The notes under the pieces: model-generated | The model's database searches: none | Told to the model about the DNA's origin: nothing | Seen by the model: only the letters and a program-made list of their open reading frames with translations | Translations under genes and position numbers: made by a program | From: Thermaurantiacus tibetensis | Lineage (GTDB): Bacteria; Pseudomonadota; Alphaproteobacteria; Sphingomonadales; Sphingomonadaceae | NCBI RefSeq assembly: GCF_015354055.1 | Contig: NZ_JACHTM010000003.1 | Span: forward strand, 1-64,000 | Length of the DNA: 64,000 nucleotides | Direction of reading: 5' to 3' | Shown: positions 46,659 through 55,738 of the stretch, piece after piece | Layout: the number at the start of each line of letters is the position of its first letter | Numbering within the stretch: the stretch's first letter is position 1

Positions 46659-48014
46659 ATGGCCCGAGGCGATCATGTCGATCTGGCCGGCTTCATGGAC
46701 GGGGTCAGGCGGCGCAACCCCGGCCAGCCGGAATTCGTGCAGGCCGTGCAGGAAGTGGCGGAAGACATCTACGACTTCTTCGAAAGCCACGAGGAATATC
46801 ACGCCGAGCAGATCCTCCGCCGGATCGCCGAACCCGACCGCGTCGTCTCCTTCCGCGTCTGCTGGGAGGATGACCGGGGCAACATTCGCGTCCAGCGCGG
46901 CTGGCGGGTCCAGAACAACAACGCCATCGGCCCCTACAAGGGCGGACTGCGCTTCCACCCCTCCGTCACCGAATCCGTCCTCAAGTTCCTCGCCTTCGAG
47001 CAGACGTTCAAGAATGCGCTGACCGGCCTGCCCATGGGCGGCGCCAAGGGCGGGGCCAACTTCAACCCCCGCGGCAAGTCGGACCGCGAGGTGATGCGCT
47101 TCTGCCAGAGCTTCATGACCGAGCTCTACCGGCACGTGGGGGCGGACGTCGACGTGCCCGCCGGCGACATCGGCGTCGGCGCGCGCGAGATCGGCTACAT
47201 GTTCGGCCAGTACAAGCGGATCACCAACCAGTTCACCGGCGTGCTGACCGGCAAGGGCCTCGAGTTCGGCGGCTCGCTCATCCGCACCGAGGCGACCGGC
47301 TATGGCGCCGTCTACTTCCTCGAGAACATGCTCGCCCACCGGGGCCAGGGCATCGCCGGGCTGGTCTGCACCATCTCCGGCTCGGGCAATGTCGCAACCC
47401 ACGCCGCCGAGAAGCTGGTGCAGCTGGGGGCGAAGCCGGTGACGCTCTCCGACTCCGACGGCTTCATCCATGTGCCCGGCGGCTTCACCCAGGAGCAGAT
47501 CGACTGGGTGAAAGATCTGAAGACGGTGCGCCGCGGCCGCATCGCCGAGTTCGCCGAGGCCTTCCCCGCCGCCAGCTACCACGAAGGCGAGCGCCCCTGG
47601 GGCGTGCCCTGTGACGTCGCCATCCCCTGCGCCACCCAGAACGAGCTCGACGAGGACGACGCGAAGCGGCTGGTGGCCAATGGCTGCATCGCCGTCGTCG
47701 AGGGCGCCAACATGCCGACGACGCTCGGGGCCACCCACTATCTGAAGGCGTCCCGCGTGCTGTTCGCGCCCGGCAAGGCGGCCAATGCTGGCGGCGTCGC
47801 CGTCTCGGGGCTCGAGATGGCGCAGAATTCGGCCCGCATCAGCTGGAGCGAGGAGCAGCTACAGCAGCTGCTCAAGGACATCATGAAGGGAATCCACGAC
47901 CGCTGCGTGAAATGGGGGACCGAGGCCGACGGCCATGTGGACTATGTGAAGGGCGCCAACATCGCCGGCTTCAAGAAGGTGGCGGATGCGATGCTGGCCT
48001 ATGGGGTGGTCTGA
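46659..48014 (+). CDS. gdhA: NADP-specific glutamate dehydrogenase
   Basis: 451 residues; GGGAAGGA at 46643-46650 supports ATG 46659. Reductive amination of 2-oxoglutarate to glutamate. Hexameric type: GPYKGGLRFHPSVTESVLKFLAFEQ, catalytic Lys in LPMGGAKGG, the DVPAGDIGVGAREIGYMFGQYKR block, Rossmann CTISGSGNVATHAAEKL, and the C-terminal ANAGGVAVSGLEMAQNS. SDSDGF after the second strand is typical of NADP-dependent enzymes. Convergent with the decaheme cytochrome gene. Confidence 0.96.
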   Translation: MARGDHVDLAGFMDGVRRRNPGQPEFVQAVQEVAEDIYDFFESHEEYHAEQILRRIAEPDRVVSFRVCWEDDRGNIRVQRGWRVQNNNAIGPYKGGLRFHPSVTESVLKFLAFEQTFKNALTGLPMGGAKGGANFNPRGKSDREVMRFCQSFMTELYRHVGADVDVPAGDIGVGAREIGYMFGQYKRITNQFTGVLTGKGLEFGGSLIRTEATGYGAVYFLENMLAHRGQGIAGLVCTISGSGNVATHAAEKLVQLGAKPVTLSDSDGFIHVPGGFTQEQIDWVKDLKTVRRGRIAEFAEAFPAASYHEGERPWGVPCDVAIPCATQNELDEDDAKRLVANGCIAVVEGANMPTTLGATHYLKASRVLFAPGKAANAGGVAVSGLEMAQNSARISWSEEQLQQLLKDIMKGIHDRCVKWGTEADGHVDYVKGANIAGFKKVADAMLAYGVV

Positions 48015-48071
48015 GCGCCGCACTCCTTCGTGGGCGCGGCACGCGCGGCAGGCCGCCCGGCGCCCCGAAGC

Positions 48072-51000
48072 TCAGCGTCCGGCTACGCGGAGCGGCGGGC
48101 GGGGACCCACCCAGTCGGCCATGTCGGCCCGGTCGGAGACCTTCCAGACCCGGCCCTCGCGGTTCAGGTAGAAGCGGCGCATCTCCTCAGCCGTGAAGGG
48201 GCGCGAGCCGTAGCGGCCGAAGACGGCGATCTGCCCGCCCGTCTCGTCCACCGCCCGGTCGCGGTCGAGCCCCTTGGAGACGGCCCGGAGCGGCCAGGGC
48301 GTGCGGGCGAAGGCGATGAGCTCGGGCACGGGCGCGGGCGCGAAGCCGTAGAAGTTGGGCTGGCTGTCGGGCGAGGTGAGCTGGAGGACCTTGAGGCCAT
48401 TGCGGCCGTCGGCGACATAGGCGAAGGCCGACGCATTGGTGGAGGCGACGATCACGTCCGAAGCATCGTCCATCCGCCCGTCGAGCGTGACCGCCATGTG
48501 GACGCGCGGCCGCTCGGGGTTGGTTGCGTTCACGATGACGAGACCGTCGCGGCCGGCGGCCACATAGGCATAGGTGCGCGCGACATAGACGCGCCTCGCA
48601 TCAGGGAGCGGCACGACGGCGCCCGGCACCGGCCTGGGGTTGCGAAGATCGGTTGCGTCCAGCACCTCGAGCCCGCGCGCGGTGGTGGCGAAGAGGTAGC
48701 GGAACTGGAGCGCCGAGGCGCGCACCTCCGGCAGCGGAACGGTCGCGGCATGGCGCGGCGAGAGCGGATCCGAGAGGTCGACGACGACGAGCCCGGCGTC
48801 GGCCGCGACATAGGCGATGGAGCCGGCGAGCATCACGTGCCGGGCGCCGCGGAGCAGCCCGCCCGGGTTCCAGGTGACGGCGCGGCGCAGCCGGTTGTTG
48901 CGCGGCTCGCGGTCGACCAGCGTGTCGACATTGACGAGGATAAGCCCCTCCTCGGCATCCGAGACCGCGGCATAGTGGTAGATGGGGTGAAAGGGCTGCT
49001 CGGCGTTCAGCTCGCGCATCTCGGGCGTGTTGCGGGTGGGTGCCACCGGCTGGTTGGTGGGAAGCGCGACGCAGGTGGCGTGGCGCGAGGGCACCAGCGT
49101 GTCGTGGCCGAGGCGGGAGAAGGGGCCGGTCAGGATCGGCTCGGAGACGCCCTTGTTGGCGACGCTGGCGATGTCATAGACCCTGAGGCCCGCCTTCGCC
49201 TCGGCGGCGAACAGCCACTCGCCCCGGTGCTGCAGGCAGCCGACCGCGCCGGCGGTGCCCTTGTCGATGTTGCGGAACTCCTCGGCCGAATCGCGCGCGT
49301 TCCAGAAGGAGCCCATCACCGCCCGCCCGCGCCGCGCGGTCTTCAGCTCCCGGCCCTGCCGTTCGACGAACCAGCGATAGTAATCCGGGTAGGCGTAGCG
49401 GTGGAGGTAGGAGCCGAGCACCGCCTGCGGCTCGGAGAATTCGGTGACCCGAATGGCGGAGATGCCGCCCTCGCCGCCGGCATAGGCGTAGAGGCCGACG
49501 AAGTTCACGTAGTTGGTGCCCTGGAGCAGGAGCTGCGCCATCCAGGCATTGTTGTCGTCGGCGGAAGACAGGTGGCAGTCGGTGCAGGTCTTGGTCTCGG
49601 TCTTCCTGACGGTGTGCGGGAAGTGCGGGGCGAAGGCCTGGGACGAGAAGCCGATTGCCGAGATGGGCGGCTGCTGGACGTAGATGCGCTCGCGGTTGGC
49701 GTTGGTGGAGGTGAGCACCAGCGCCGATGACGAGCGGACGGGAGCGATGACGTTCCCCTTGGACGTCTGGTGGATGCCGAGCTGGAACATCTCGTCGCGC
49801 GCGACCTGCGGGTTGTAGCTCGCCCAGTTGCGCGTGGTCTTGCCCTCGTAGCGGTGCACCTGCGTCTTCCAGTTGGCCTCGATCGGCAGGTGGCAGCCGC
49901 CGCAGCTCGTGGTCCAGGCGAGGTGGCAGGTGTAGCAGGTCATCGCCTCGTCGCGGTGCGCGCGCTCGGACGGCGCGACGCCCGGGCCGAAGAGGTAGCG
50001 CCCGGTCTCGGCGCCCGAGCGGGCCATCAGCTTCGCGCGCGCCGCCTTCAGGTTGAAGCCCGGCGCGGCCGGATCGACCGAGTCCTTTACAAGGCTCACC
50101 CGCCAGACGAGCCCGGGGTCGACGATCGAACGCTGCAGCAGCACCCGCCGGCCATCCTCCACCACCCATTCGAAGCGGCGCTGGCCATCCGGGTTGCGCA
50201 GCAGGGAAAGGTCGGTGCCGCCGGGCCGCGCGGCGACGTTCGAGGTGCGCAGCGTCGGGTAGGCATCGGCAGTGCCGTGGCAGTCCCTGCAGGCGATCTC
50301 GACCGCGTCGGCCACCTCGCCATGGATGTTGCCGGTGCCGTGGCTGTCCTGGGCGAAGTGGCAGTCGGCGCACTGCATGCCGACCTCGGCGTGGATGTCC
50401 ATCAGGTGGACCGTCTTGCCCGGGTTCACCCCGGCGGGGACGAACTTCCCCTCGCCGGCGCGCCGCCAGCGCTCGGGATCGGCCGGGTCCACCCGGTTCC
50501 CTTCGGCGTCGAGCAGGTGGCCCTCGCGGTCGCGCTTCAGGATGGCGCGGAAGTTCCAGCCGTGGCCGTGATAGTCGGCGAACTGGGTGTGCTGCAGCTT
50601 TGGGTTCAGATCGTAGACGTTACGCAGGAAGTCGAGATCGGCCCATCTGCCACGCACGGCCGCCCCTTCCGGGTTGCGGTCGAGCACCTTCCGCATCGCC
50701 GCGGCGTCCGGATAGGCCTGCTTCTCGGGCCACATGGCGGGCGCGTCCGCCTCATAGTCCCACATCGTGTAGCCGAGGTAGGAATTCAGGAAGATGTTGG
50801 GCTGGTGCATGTGGCAGTTCATGCACTGGCTTGTCGGGATCGCGCGGGTGAAGGCGTGGGCGATGGGGTGGCCGCTCTCCCCGCGCGGGATCATCGGGTC
50901 GGCAGTCGCCGTCTCGCCGTCGCGGCCATGGCGGGCGAAGCTGAGCGAATGGCGCGGCTCGCGGTCGTTCGCATAGACCACATGGCAGGCCGCGCAGCCC

Positions 51001-51971
51001 GAGTGGCGATAGTCGCCGGGCTGGTCGTTGGTGCCCATGAACCAGGTGAAGGGGTCGTTGAGGCGCGTCTTGTGGATGTTGAGCACGGGGATGGCGACGC
51101 GCTGGCCGGTGCCGGGCCCCCGGTTCGACTGGCGGATGTCGGGCCGTCCCGGCTCCTCGAGGCGCTGGATCTGGCCGAGCACGTTCGGGAGGCCGACCTC
51201 GGGGAAGTTCGTGTTGATGTTGCGCCCGCCGCGCTCGAAGACGCGGAAGACGTCGGCCGGCGGCACCACATGCCAGGTGGGAAGCGGGTAGAGCGCTTCC
51301 AGCACGCCGCGCCGGCGCGCCGCCTCGGTGAGCGGGCCCGGCGAGACGATCCGCGCCGGCCTGCCATCGGGCGTGTAGGCTTCGCCCAGGAGGTAGCGCT
51401 TGAAGGGCAGGATTCCGTTGTTGTAGGCGGCCCCGCCCCAGAGCATCGCGCCGGTGGCCATGAGCGAGCGCTCGGCCGCCTCGATGATCGGCAGGTGGCA
51501 GGCGCCGCAGGCCGCGCGGGCGGCGCGATAGTCCGAGGGGTTGACGAAGCGGACGAATTCGGGTGCCTCGCGGTTCAGAAGCGCGTAGGTCCGCTTCGGG
51601 TTGGCCGACGACGGCCAGTTCCACGCCTTCGGATAGCGGGGCAGCACGTGCGCGCGCTCGAGCGTTGCGAGGAAGGCGCGGGTGCCCGGCTGCGCGCCGG
51701 CCTCGGCATGGACTGCGGCATTGCCGCCGTGGCAGTCGGTGCAGCCCAGCACCACGGCAGGCGAGGCGTGCATGGTGCGATGGTCGGTCGCGCGGTGGCA
51801 GCTCTGGCAGCCGGCGGACTTGGCGTCGGCTTCCGCCCAGCTCTGGCTCTTCGGCGCAGGCGGCGCTGGCGCATAGGTCCGCGCGACCGGCCGCTCGGCT
51901 TCGGCAGCGGGGAGGGGGGCGGCAGGCACCGCGCCGACCAGGGCGACGATGACCGGAATCAGGCGCCGCAT
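48072..51971 (-). CDS. Decaheme c-type cytochrome with C-terminal LVIVD-type propeller
   Basis: 1299 residues from ATG 51971. Signal peptide (MRRLIPVIVALVGAVPAAPLPAAEA). Ten CXXCH heme motifs in the first 800 residues, with first Cys at 55, 77, 155, 326, 383, 534, 561, 679, 690 and 796. From about 930 to 1250, five or more LVIVD-like repeats appear (GLILVNVDTL, GLVVVDLSDPLSP, GLEVLDATDLRNP, GLVIVNATNPERP, GLKVLQLTSPDS), which fold as a beta-propeller in other proteins and are often extracellular. It should mature in the periplasm or on the surface as an electron carrier. Last gene of the leftward four-gene unit, one base after the barrel gene. No electron-donor or terminal-reductase motif identifies the substrate. 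Confidence 0.92.
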   Translation of the reverse strand: MRRLIPVIVALVGAVPAAPLPAAEAERPVARTYAPAPPAPKSQSWAEADAKSAGCQSCHRATDHRTMHASPAVVLGCTDCHGGNAAVHAEAGAQPGTRAFLATLERAHVLPRYPKAWNWPSSANPKRTYALLNREAPEFVRFVNPSDYRAARAACGACHLPIIEAAERSLMATGAMLWGGAAYNNGILPFKRYLLGEAYTPDGRPARIVSPGPLTEAARRRGVLEALYPLPTWHVVPPADVFRVFERGGRNINTNFPEVGLPNVLGQIQRLEEPGRPDIRQSNRGPGTGQRVAIPVLNIHKTRLNDPFTWFMGTNDQPGDYRHSGCAACHVVYANDREPRHSLSFARHGRDGETATADPMIPRGESGHPIAHAFTRAIPTSQCMNCHMHQPNIFLNSYLGYTMWDYEADAPAMWPEKQAYPDAAAMRKVLDRNPEGAAVRGRWADLDFLRNVYDLNPKLQHTQFADYHGHGWNFRAILKRDREGHLLDAEGNRVDPADPERWRRAGEGKFVPAGVNPGKTVHLMDIHAEVGMQCADCHFAQDSHGTGNIHGEVADAVEIACRDCHGTADAYPTLRTSNVAARPGGTDLSLLRNPDGQRRFEWVVEDGRRVLLQRSIVDPGLVWRVSLVKDSVDPAAPGFNLKAARAKLMARSGAETGRYLFGPGVAPSERAHRDEAMTCYTCHLAWTTSCGGCHLPIEANWKTQVHRYEGKTTRNWASYNPQVARDEMFQLGIHQTSKGNVIAPVRSSSALVLTSTNANRERIYVQQPPISAIGFSSQAFAPHFPHTVRKTETKTCTDCHLSSADDNNAWMAQLLLQGTNYVNFVGLYAYAGGEGGISAIRVTEFSEPQAVLGSYLHRYAYPDYYRWFVERQGRELKTARRGRAVMGSFWNARDSAEEFRNIDKGTAGAVGCLQHRGEWLFAAEAKAGLRVYDIASVANKGVSEPILTGPFSRLGHDTLVPSRHATCVALPTNQPVAPTRNTPEMRELNAEQPFHPIYHYAAVSDAEEGLILVNVDTLVDREPRNNRLRRAVTWNPGGLLRGARHVMLAGSIAYVAADAGLVVVDLSDPLSPRHAATVPLPEVRASALQFRYLFATTARGLEVLDATDLRNPRPVPGAVVPLPDARRVYVARTYAYVAAGRDGLVIVNATNPERPRVHMAVTLDGRMDDASDVIVASTNASAFAYVADGRNGLKVLQLTSPDSQPNFYGFAPAPVPELIAFARTPWPLRAVSKGLDRDRAVDETGGQIAVFGRYGSRPFTAEEMRRFYLNREGRVWKVSDRADMADWVGPRPPLRVAGR

Positions 51972-51972
51972 G

Positions 51973-53778
51973 TCAGTAGGAAAGCACGAGATTGAGAAGG
52001 ACGGAAGCGAAGCGCTTCGCCCGGTTCTCGGCCACGAACAGCTGGCGGAAGCCCCGGCCCGGCACGAGCATGGCCGCCGAGCCGCGCACCACGATGTTCT
52101 GGTGCATGAAGGGGCGCCAGACCGCCGCGGTGGAAAGATCATAGCCGATCGCGGGCGCGATCCCGCCCTGCTGGCGCAGCGTCTCGAGCACGGCGGTGCA
52201 GTGGAAGCGCAGGTGATTGGCGTTGCCCGAGAGGCGGAGGGTGGGCGTGAGGTCGAGGTCGGCGCCGGCGCCGAGAAGGATGGTGCCGGGGTTCACGAAG
52301 TTCGACTGGCCCTGCTCTTTCGACGAGCGCAGCGCGTTCAGGATGCCGTTGCGCCCGTTCACGGCAACGGCCCGCCCGCCGCCGGCAAAGGGAATGGTCT
52401 GGCGGATCCAGTAGCTGGTGTCGGCGCCGGCAAAGAGCGGGTTCTCGAACACGGCGTCGAAACCATGGTGGGTGTCGTCGAAGGGGTCGCCGTCGCCGGT
52501 TGCGAACAGGAGGCTGCCGCGCAGGCGGACCCAGTCGAAGTCCATCGATGGCTCGGCGGCGAGGAAGCCGGCGCGGATCAGCGCCCTCTCGCCGGTGAAG
52601 ACGCTGTTCCGCTCTTCGCCCAGGAGGAGATAGGCCGAGGCGGTGAGGTTCAGCCGGCCGATCCGGCCGTCGGCATTGGCGCCGAGGTAGACCGCGTCAT
52701 AGTCCCGGCCGCGCAGATTGCCGATAAGCGCCGGGCGGACGGGAAAGCCGTTGGTGTCGACCTGGATGTCGCCGGCCTCGCGGTTCAGGTTCCACAGCAC
52801 GACAAGCTGCGAGGTGAGCGCCGGAAAGGGCAGGTCCTGCCGGTAGAGGTTGGCGGCCAGCACATAGTCCCGCCGCAGGGGCCGCAGGAGGGCGTTGAGG
52901 CCGGAGTTGGTGTCCTTCTCCAGCCGCACGAAGGCGGCGAGATTGTACTGGACCCGGTTGTCGTCGCGCGTGCCGAAGAGGCGGATCCCGAGCGGATTGT
53001 CCTGGAAGAGGAAGCCGCGGAAGTCGGCGGTGAAGGGCTGGATGCCGATGCGCACCGAGTCGAAGTCGTAGCGGTCGGAAACATCGCGCAGGTGGCGGTC
53101 GTAGAACAGCTCCTGCACGCCGACGAAGGCGTCCGACCGCTCCGGAGGCAGGCTGGGCGCAACCCTCAGCACCCGCCGCTCGGGCACGCGCACATGGTTG
53201 AACTGGAGGGCGAGCGCCGCCTTCAGCTCCTGCTCCACCGGCTTGAAGAGGGTCGAGCCCTGGAACAGCGAGGCCGAGACGAGGAGGGTCTGGGCGACCA
53301 CGGTGGATTGCGTGCGGCCGAAGACGTCGAGCTCGCCGGGCCGCTCGCTCGTCTGGATGCCGACCGGGATCGGGAAGGAGCGGGGCTCGACGACCGTATC
53401 CGAGATGGCGCCGAGCAGCAGGAACCAGTCGGTCGTGCCGGGAAGCGGCTTGTCGCCTTTCAGCACATTCTGGTTGTAGGGGTCGAGCGCACGCTGCCGG
53501 CGCACCCCGAGGACGTCGCGGAAATAGGGGATCTTCCAGGCCTCGAGGCTGTCGAGGATGCGCCAGCGATCGGGCACGGGCAGATGGTCCGCTGGCCAGG
53601 CCTCGGGCGGCGGAACCGCGCCGGGGTTGTCGGTCGGCGGCTCGGGGGGCGGCAGGTCGGGGCGGATTCCGGGCACGCGCCGCTCGACCGCGGGCTCGCC
53701 GGGCGGGGCGGCGGGCGAAGGCGCCTGCGCTGCCGCGGCAGCGGCGGGGAGGAGCAGCAGCGGGAGGAGCAGCCGCAT
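51973..53778 (-). CDS. Outer-membrane beta-barrel protein of the multiheme locus
   Basis: 601 residues. Signal peptide (LLLPLLLLPAAAAAAQA) and a proline-rich N-terminal segment (about 20-65) precede a barrel-like region with many alternating hydrophobic strands (LVVLWNLNREAGDIQVDT, YLLLGEERNSVF, RLRGSLLFATGDGDPFDD). The final residues NLVLSY end in an aromatic, as required for BAM insertion. DPYNQNVLKGDKPLPGTTDWFLLLGAISDTVVEPR near residue 97-130 looks like a conserved plug or entry motif, but I cannot name the family. No CXXC like MtrB. Lies 4 bp after the HbpS-like gene and 1 bp before the decaheme gene, so it may be the porin of a porin-cytochrome complex. Confidence 0.82.
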   Translation of the reverse strand: MRLLLPLLLLPAAAAAAQAPSPAAPPGEPAVERRVPGIRPDLPPPEPPTDNPGAVPPPEAWPADHLPVPDRWRILDSLEAWKIPYFRDVLGVRRQRALDPYNQNVLKGDKPLPGTTDWFLLLGAISDTVVEPRSFPIPVGIQTSERPGELDVFGRTQSTVVAQTLLVSASLFQGSTLFKPVEQELKAALALQFNHVRVPERRVLRVAPSLPPERSDAFVGVQELFYDRHLRDVSDRYDFDSVRIGIQPFTADFRGFLFQDNPLGIRLFGTRDDNRVQYNLAAFVRLEKDTNSGLNALLRPLRRDYVLAANLYRQDLPFPALTSQLVVLWNLNREAGDIQVDTNGFPVRPALIGNLRGRDYDAVYLGANADGRIGRLNLTASAYLLLGEERNSVFTGERALIRAGFLAAEPSMDFDWVRLRGSLLFATGDGDPFDDTHHGFDAVFENPLFAGADTSYWIRQTIPFAGGGRAVAVNGRNGILNALRSSKEQGQSNFVNPGTILLGAGADLDLTPTLRLSGNANHLRFHCTAVLETLRQQGGIAPAIGYDLSTAAVWRPFMHQNIVVRGSAAMLVPGRGFRQLFVAENRAKRFASVLLNLVLSY

Positions 53779-53782
53779 TGCC

Positions 53783-55738
53783 CTAGCGCCCGGCGCACAC
53801 ATTCTGCGCGGCATCGCCAAGGAAGGGGGCGAAGGGGCAGACAATCCAGCGCAGCCGCACCCGCCGGCCATCGTCGAGCGCAACCTCGATCCGGTCGGAG
53901 CGGATCTCGGGCGCGGCGTTCCTGACCGCAGTCGAGGCGACGATGCCATCGGTCCCGAGGAAGGCGATCATGTCGTCCTGGTCGATGCCATCGCCGGAGA
54001 CGCCGATGCCGCCGACGAGGCGGCCCTCCTTGTAGAGCGGCACGCCGCCGGGGAAGATCTGGAGCCCGTTCGCCAGCCGGCCGCGGGGACCGTCGGCAGG
54101 CGGCAGGCCGCTGCAGCCCGGCGGCGGGTCCGCGCCCGCGCCGGCGAGAAAGCCGAGATGGGCGGCGATGTCGCCGGTGACGAGCGCCGACTGGAGGCCG
54201 TTGGCAAACGGGGAGAAGCTGTCGATCGCCCGGCCGAGCGGGCCCGGAGGCCGCCCCACCTCGCCATCGGGGAAATGGGGTCTTGCGAGATTCCCGATCG
54301 CGCGGGCGGAAAGGGCCTGGCGGCCCGTCAGTGCCGCCGGGTCGGCGAGGAAGGCGCGCGTGGCGGCAACCGTCGCGCGCACCGCCGGGCTCGGGTGGGC
54401 GAGGAGGTCGGCCGCGGCGGCGGCCGAGGAGAGGAAGGCGGCGCTGCGCGCCTTCTGCACGGCGACGTCGATCCCGAAGACCGGCGCGTCGGGCGACCGC
54501 ACCAGCCCGAGGACTCGACCGCTCGAGTCGACCACGGCGATCGAGACCTGGGCGCGGCTCTCGAGCGGTCGGCGGATCTGCCCGCGGGCCCGGGCCATCA
54601 CGTCGAAGGCGGAGTCGAGGAGTGCAGCCACCTCGGCTGCAGTGAGCCCGCCGTCGCGCCCGGCCGCCGGCGCGAACCGCCGGAGCCCGGTGCCGTCGGA
54701 GAGGACATACTGGTCCGGGCTGGCGCTTTCGTCGGGCCGCGCACGCCGCACGCCCGAGTCCTCGGTGCCATAGGCCGTGCCGGCCCGAAGCGCCCCGTCG
54801 GTGTAGCCGGGCACGGCCACCAGCGCGCCGGGGAAGGCCTCGAGCGGTGGCGCGACCGAGGGGTCGGCGCGCAACGCCTCGATGCCCCGGTCGCGGAACC
54901 GCAAGCTCGTGCCATCGACCGAGACCCGGTCGGCCTCGATCTCGCGGGGCGCGGCAAAACCATGGGTGCCGGCAAGGGCGATCAGCTCCTCGTCGTCGGT
55001 GTCGACGTCGCGCACCTCGGCGTCGAAGCCATAGTCGCCATCGCCCATCACGCCGATGCCGCCGACCACCACGCCGGCCTTGTAGAGCGGGAAGCCGCCC
55101 GGGTCGGCAGCGAGCCCGAGCGGGGAGCGCCTGGGGCCGATCCGCGCGAAGGGACCGGCTGCGAAGCGCGTCACGATGTCCGAGCAGGGGAGCTGGCTGA
55201 ACTGGACTCCGAACAGCGGTCCCGACTCGAGGCCGCGGGCGAGCGCCGAGGGCGGGAAATGCTGCTGCACGATCATGCTCGCCGTGCGGGTGGAGAAGGC
55301 GTTTCCGGCCGAGGAGAGATAGGCCCCGGTGATCGCCTTGGCGATCGCGGCCGCCTCGGCGGGCACCTCGATCCCCTGCGCGTCGAAGTTGCCGCCAGGG
55401 CCCGGCCGGGTGCGGGCTGTCGCCCGCGCGCCCGCCATGCGGAACACGGCAAGGACATTCCCGACCCGGTCGACGACGGCAATCACGACCGGAAGCGACC
55501 GTGCCCGCGCCTCGCCGGCCGCCTGGGCGACGATGCGGCGCACGTCCGCCTCGGTCAGCGCCTCGGGCGCCGGGTCGGCGAACAGCCGTGGCGGTGCCGG
55601 CGGCCCCGGGGGAGCGGGCGGCGCGGCTGGCGGGCCGGCGGACGGCGCCTGGCCGGGCGACGGCGCCGGCGGGCCGCCGCAGGCAGCGAGGAGGGCGAGG
55701 AGCGCGAGGCTCGCCACCCTCGGGATGGCCCGCCTCAC
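53783..55738 (-). CDS. Lipoprotein with two GlcG/HbpS-like heme-binding-type domains
   Basis: 651 residues from GTG 55738, overlapping the pentaheme cytochrome stop (GTGA). Lipobox LAAC followed by GG, so it is a lipoprotein; residues after it are a long Pro/Ala linker (about 22-55). Two HbpS/GlcG-type units follow: about 60-300 (LTEADVRRIVAQAAGEARARSLPVVIAVVDRVGNVLAVFRM, FPLYKAGVVVGGIGVMGDG) and about 345-640 (LTAAEVAALLDSAF, VSIAVVDSSGRVLGLVRS, VPLYKEGRLVGGIGVSGDG). The family includes heme-sensing and heme-storing proteins. Each unit carries large insertions not seen in single-domain members. Between two multiheme cytochrome genes, a heme-handling or scaffold role is plausible but unproven. 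Confidence 0.85.
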   Translation of the reverse strand: MRRAIPRVASLALLALLAACGGPPAPSPGQAPSAGPPAAPPAPPGPPAPPRLFADPAPEALTEADVRRIVAQAAGEARARSLPVVIAVVDRVGNVLAVFRMAGARATARTRPGPGGNFDAQGIEVPAEAAAIAKAITGAYLSSAGNAFSTRTASMIVQQHFPPSALARGLESGPLFGVQFSQLPCSDIVTRFAAGPFARIGPRRSPLGLAADPGGFPLYKAGVVVGGIGVMGDGDYGFDAEVRDVDTDDEELIALAGTHGFAAPREIEADRVSVDGTSLRFRDRGIEALRADPSVAPPLEAFPGALVAVPGYTDGALRAGTAYGTEDSGVRRARPDESASPDQYVLSDGTGLRRFAPAAGRDGGLTAAEVAALLDSAFDVMARARGQIRRPLESRAQVSIAVVDSSGRVLGLVRSPDAPVFGIDVAVQKARSAAFLSSAAAAADLLAHPSPAVRATVAATRAFLADPAALTGRQALSARAIGNLARPHFPDGEVGRPPGPLGRAIDSFSPFANGLQSALVTGDIAAHLGFLAGAGADPPPGCSGLPPADGPRGRLANGLQIFPGGVPLYKEGRLVGGIGVSGDGIDQDDMIAFLGTDGIVASTAVRNAAPEIRSDRIEVALDDGRRVRLRWIVCPFAPFLGDAAQNVCAGR

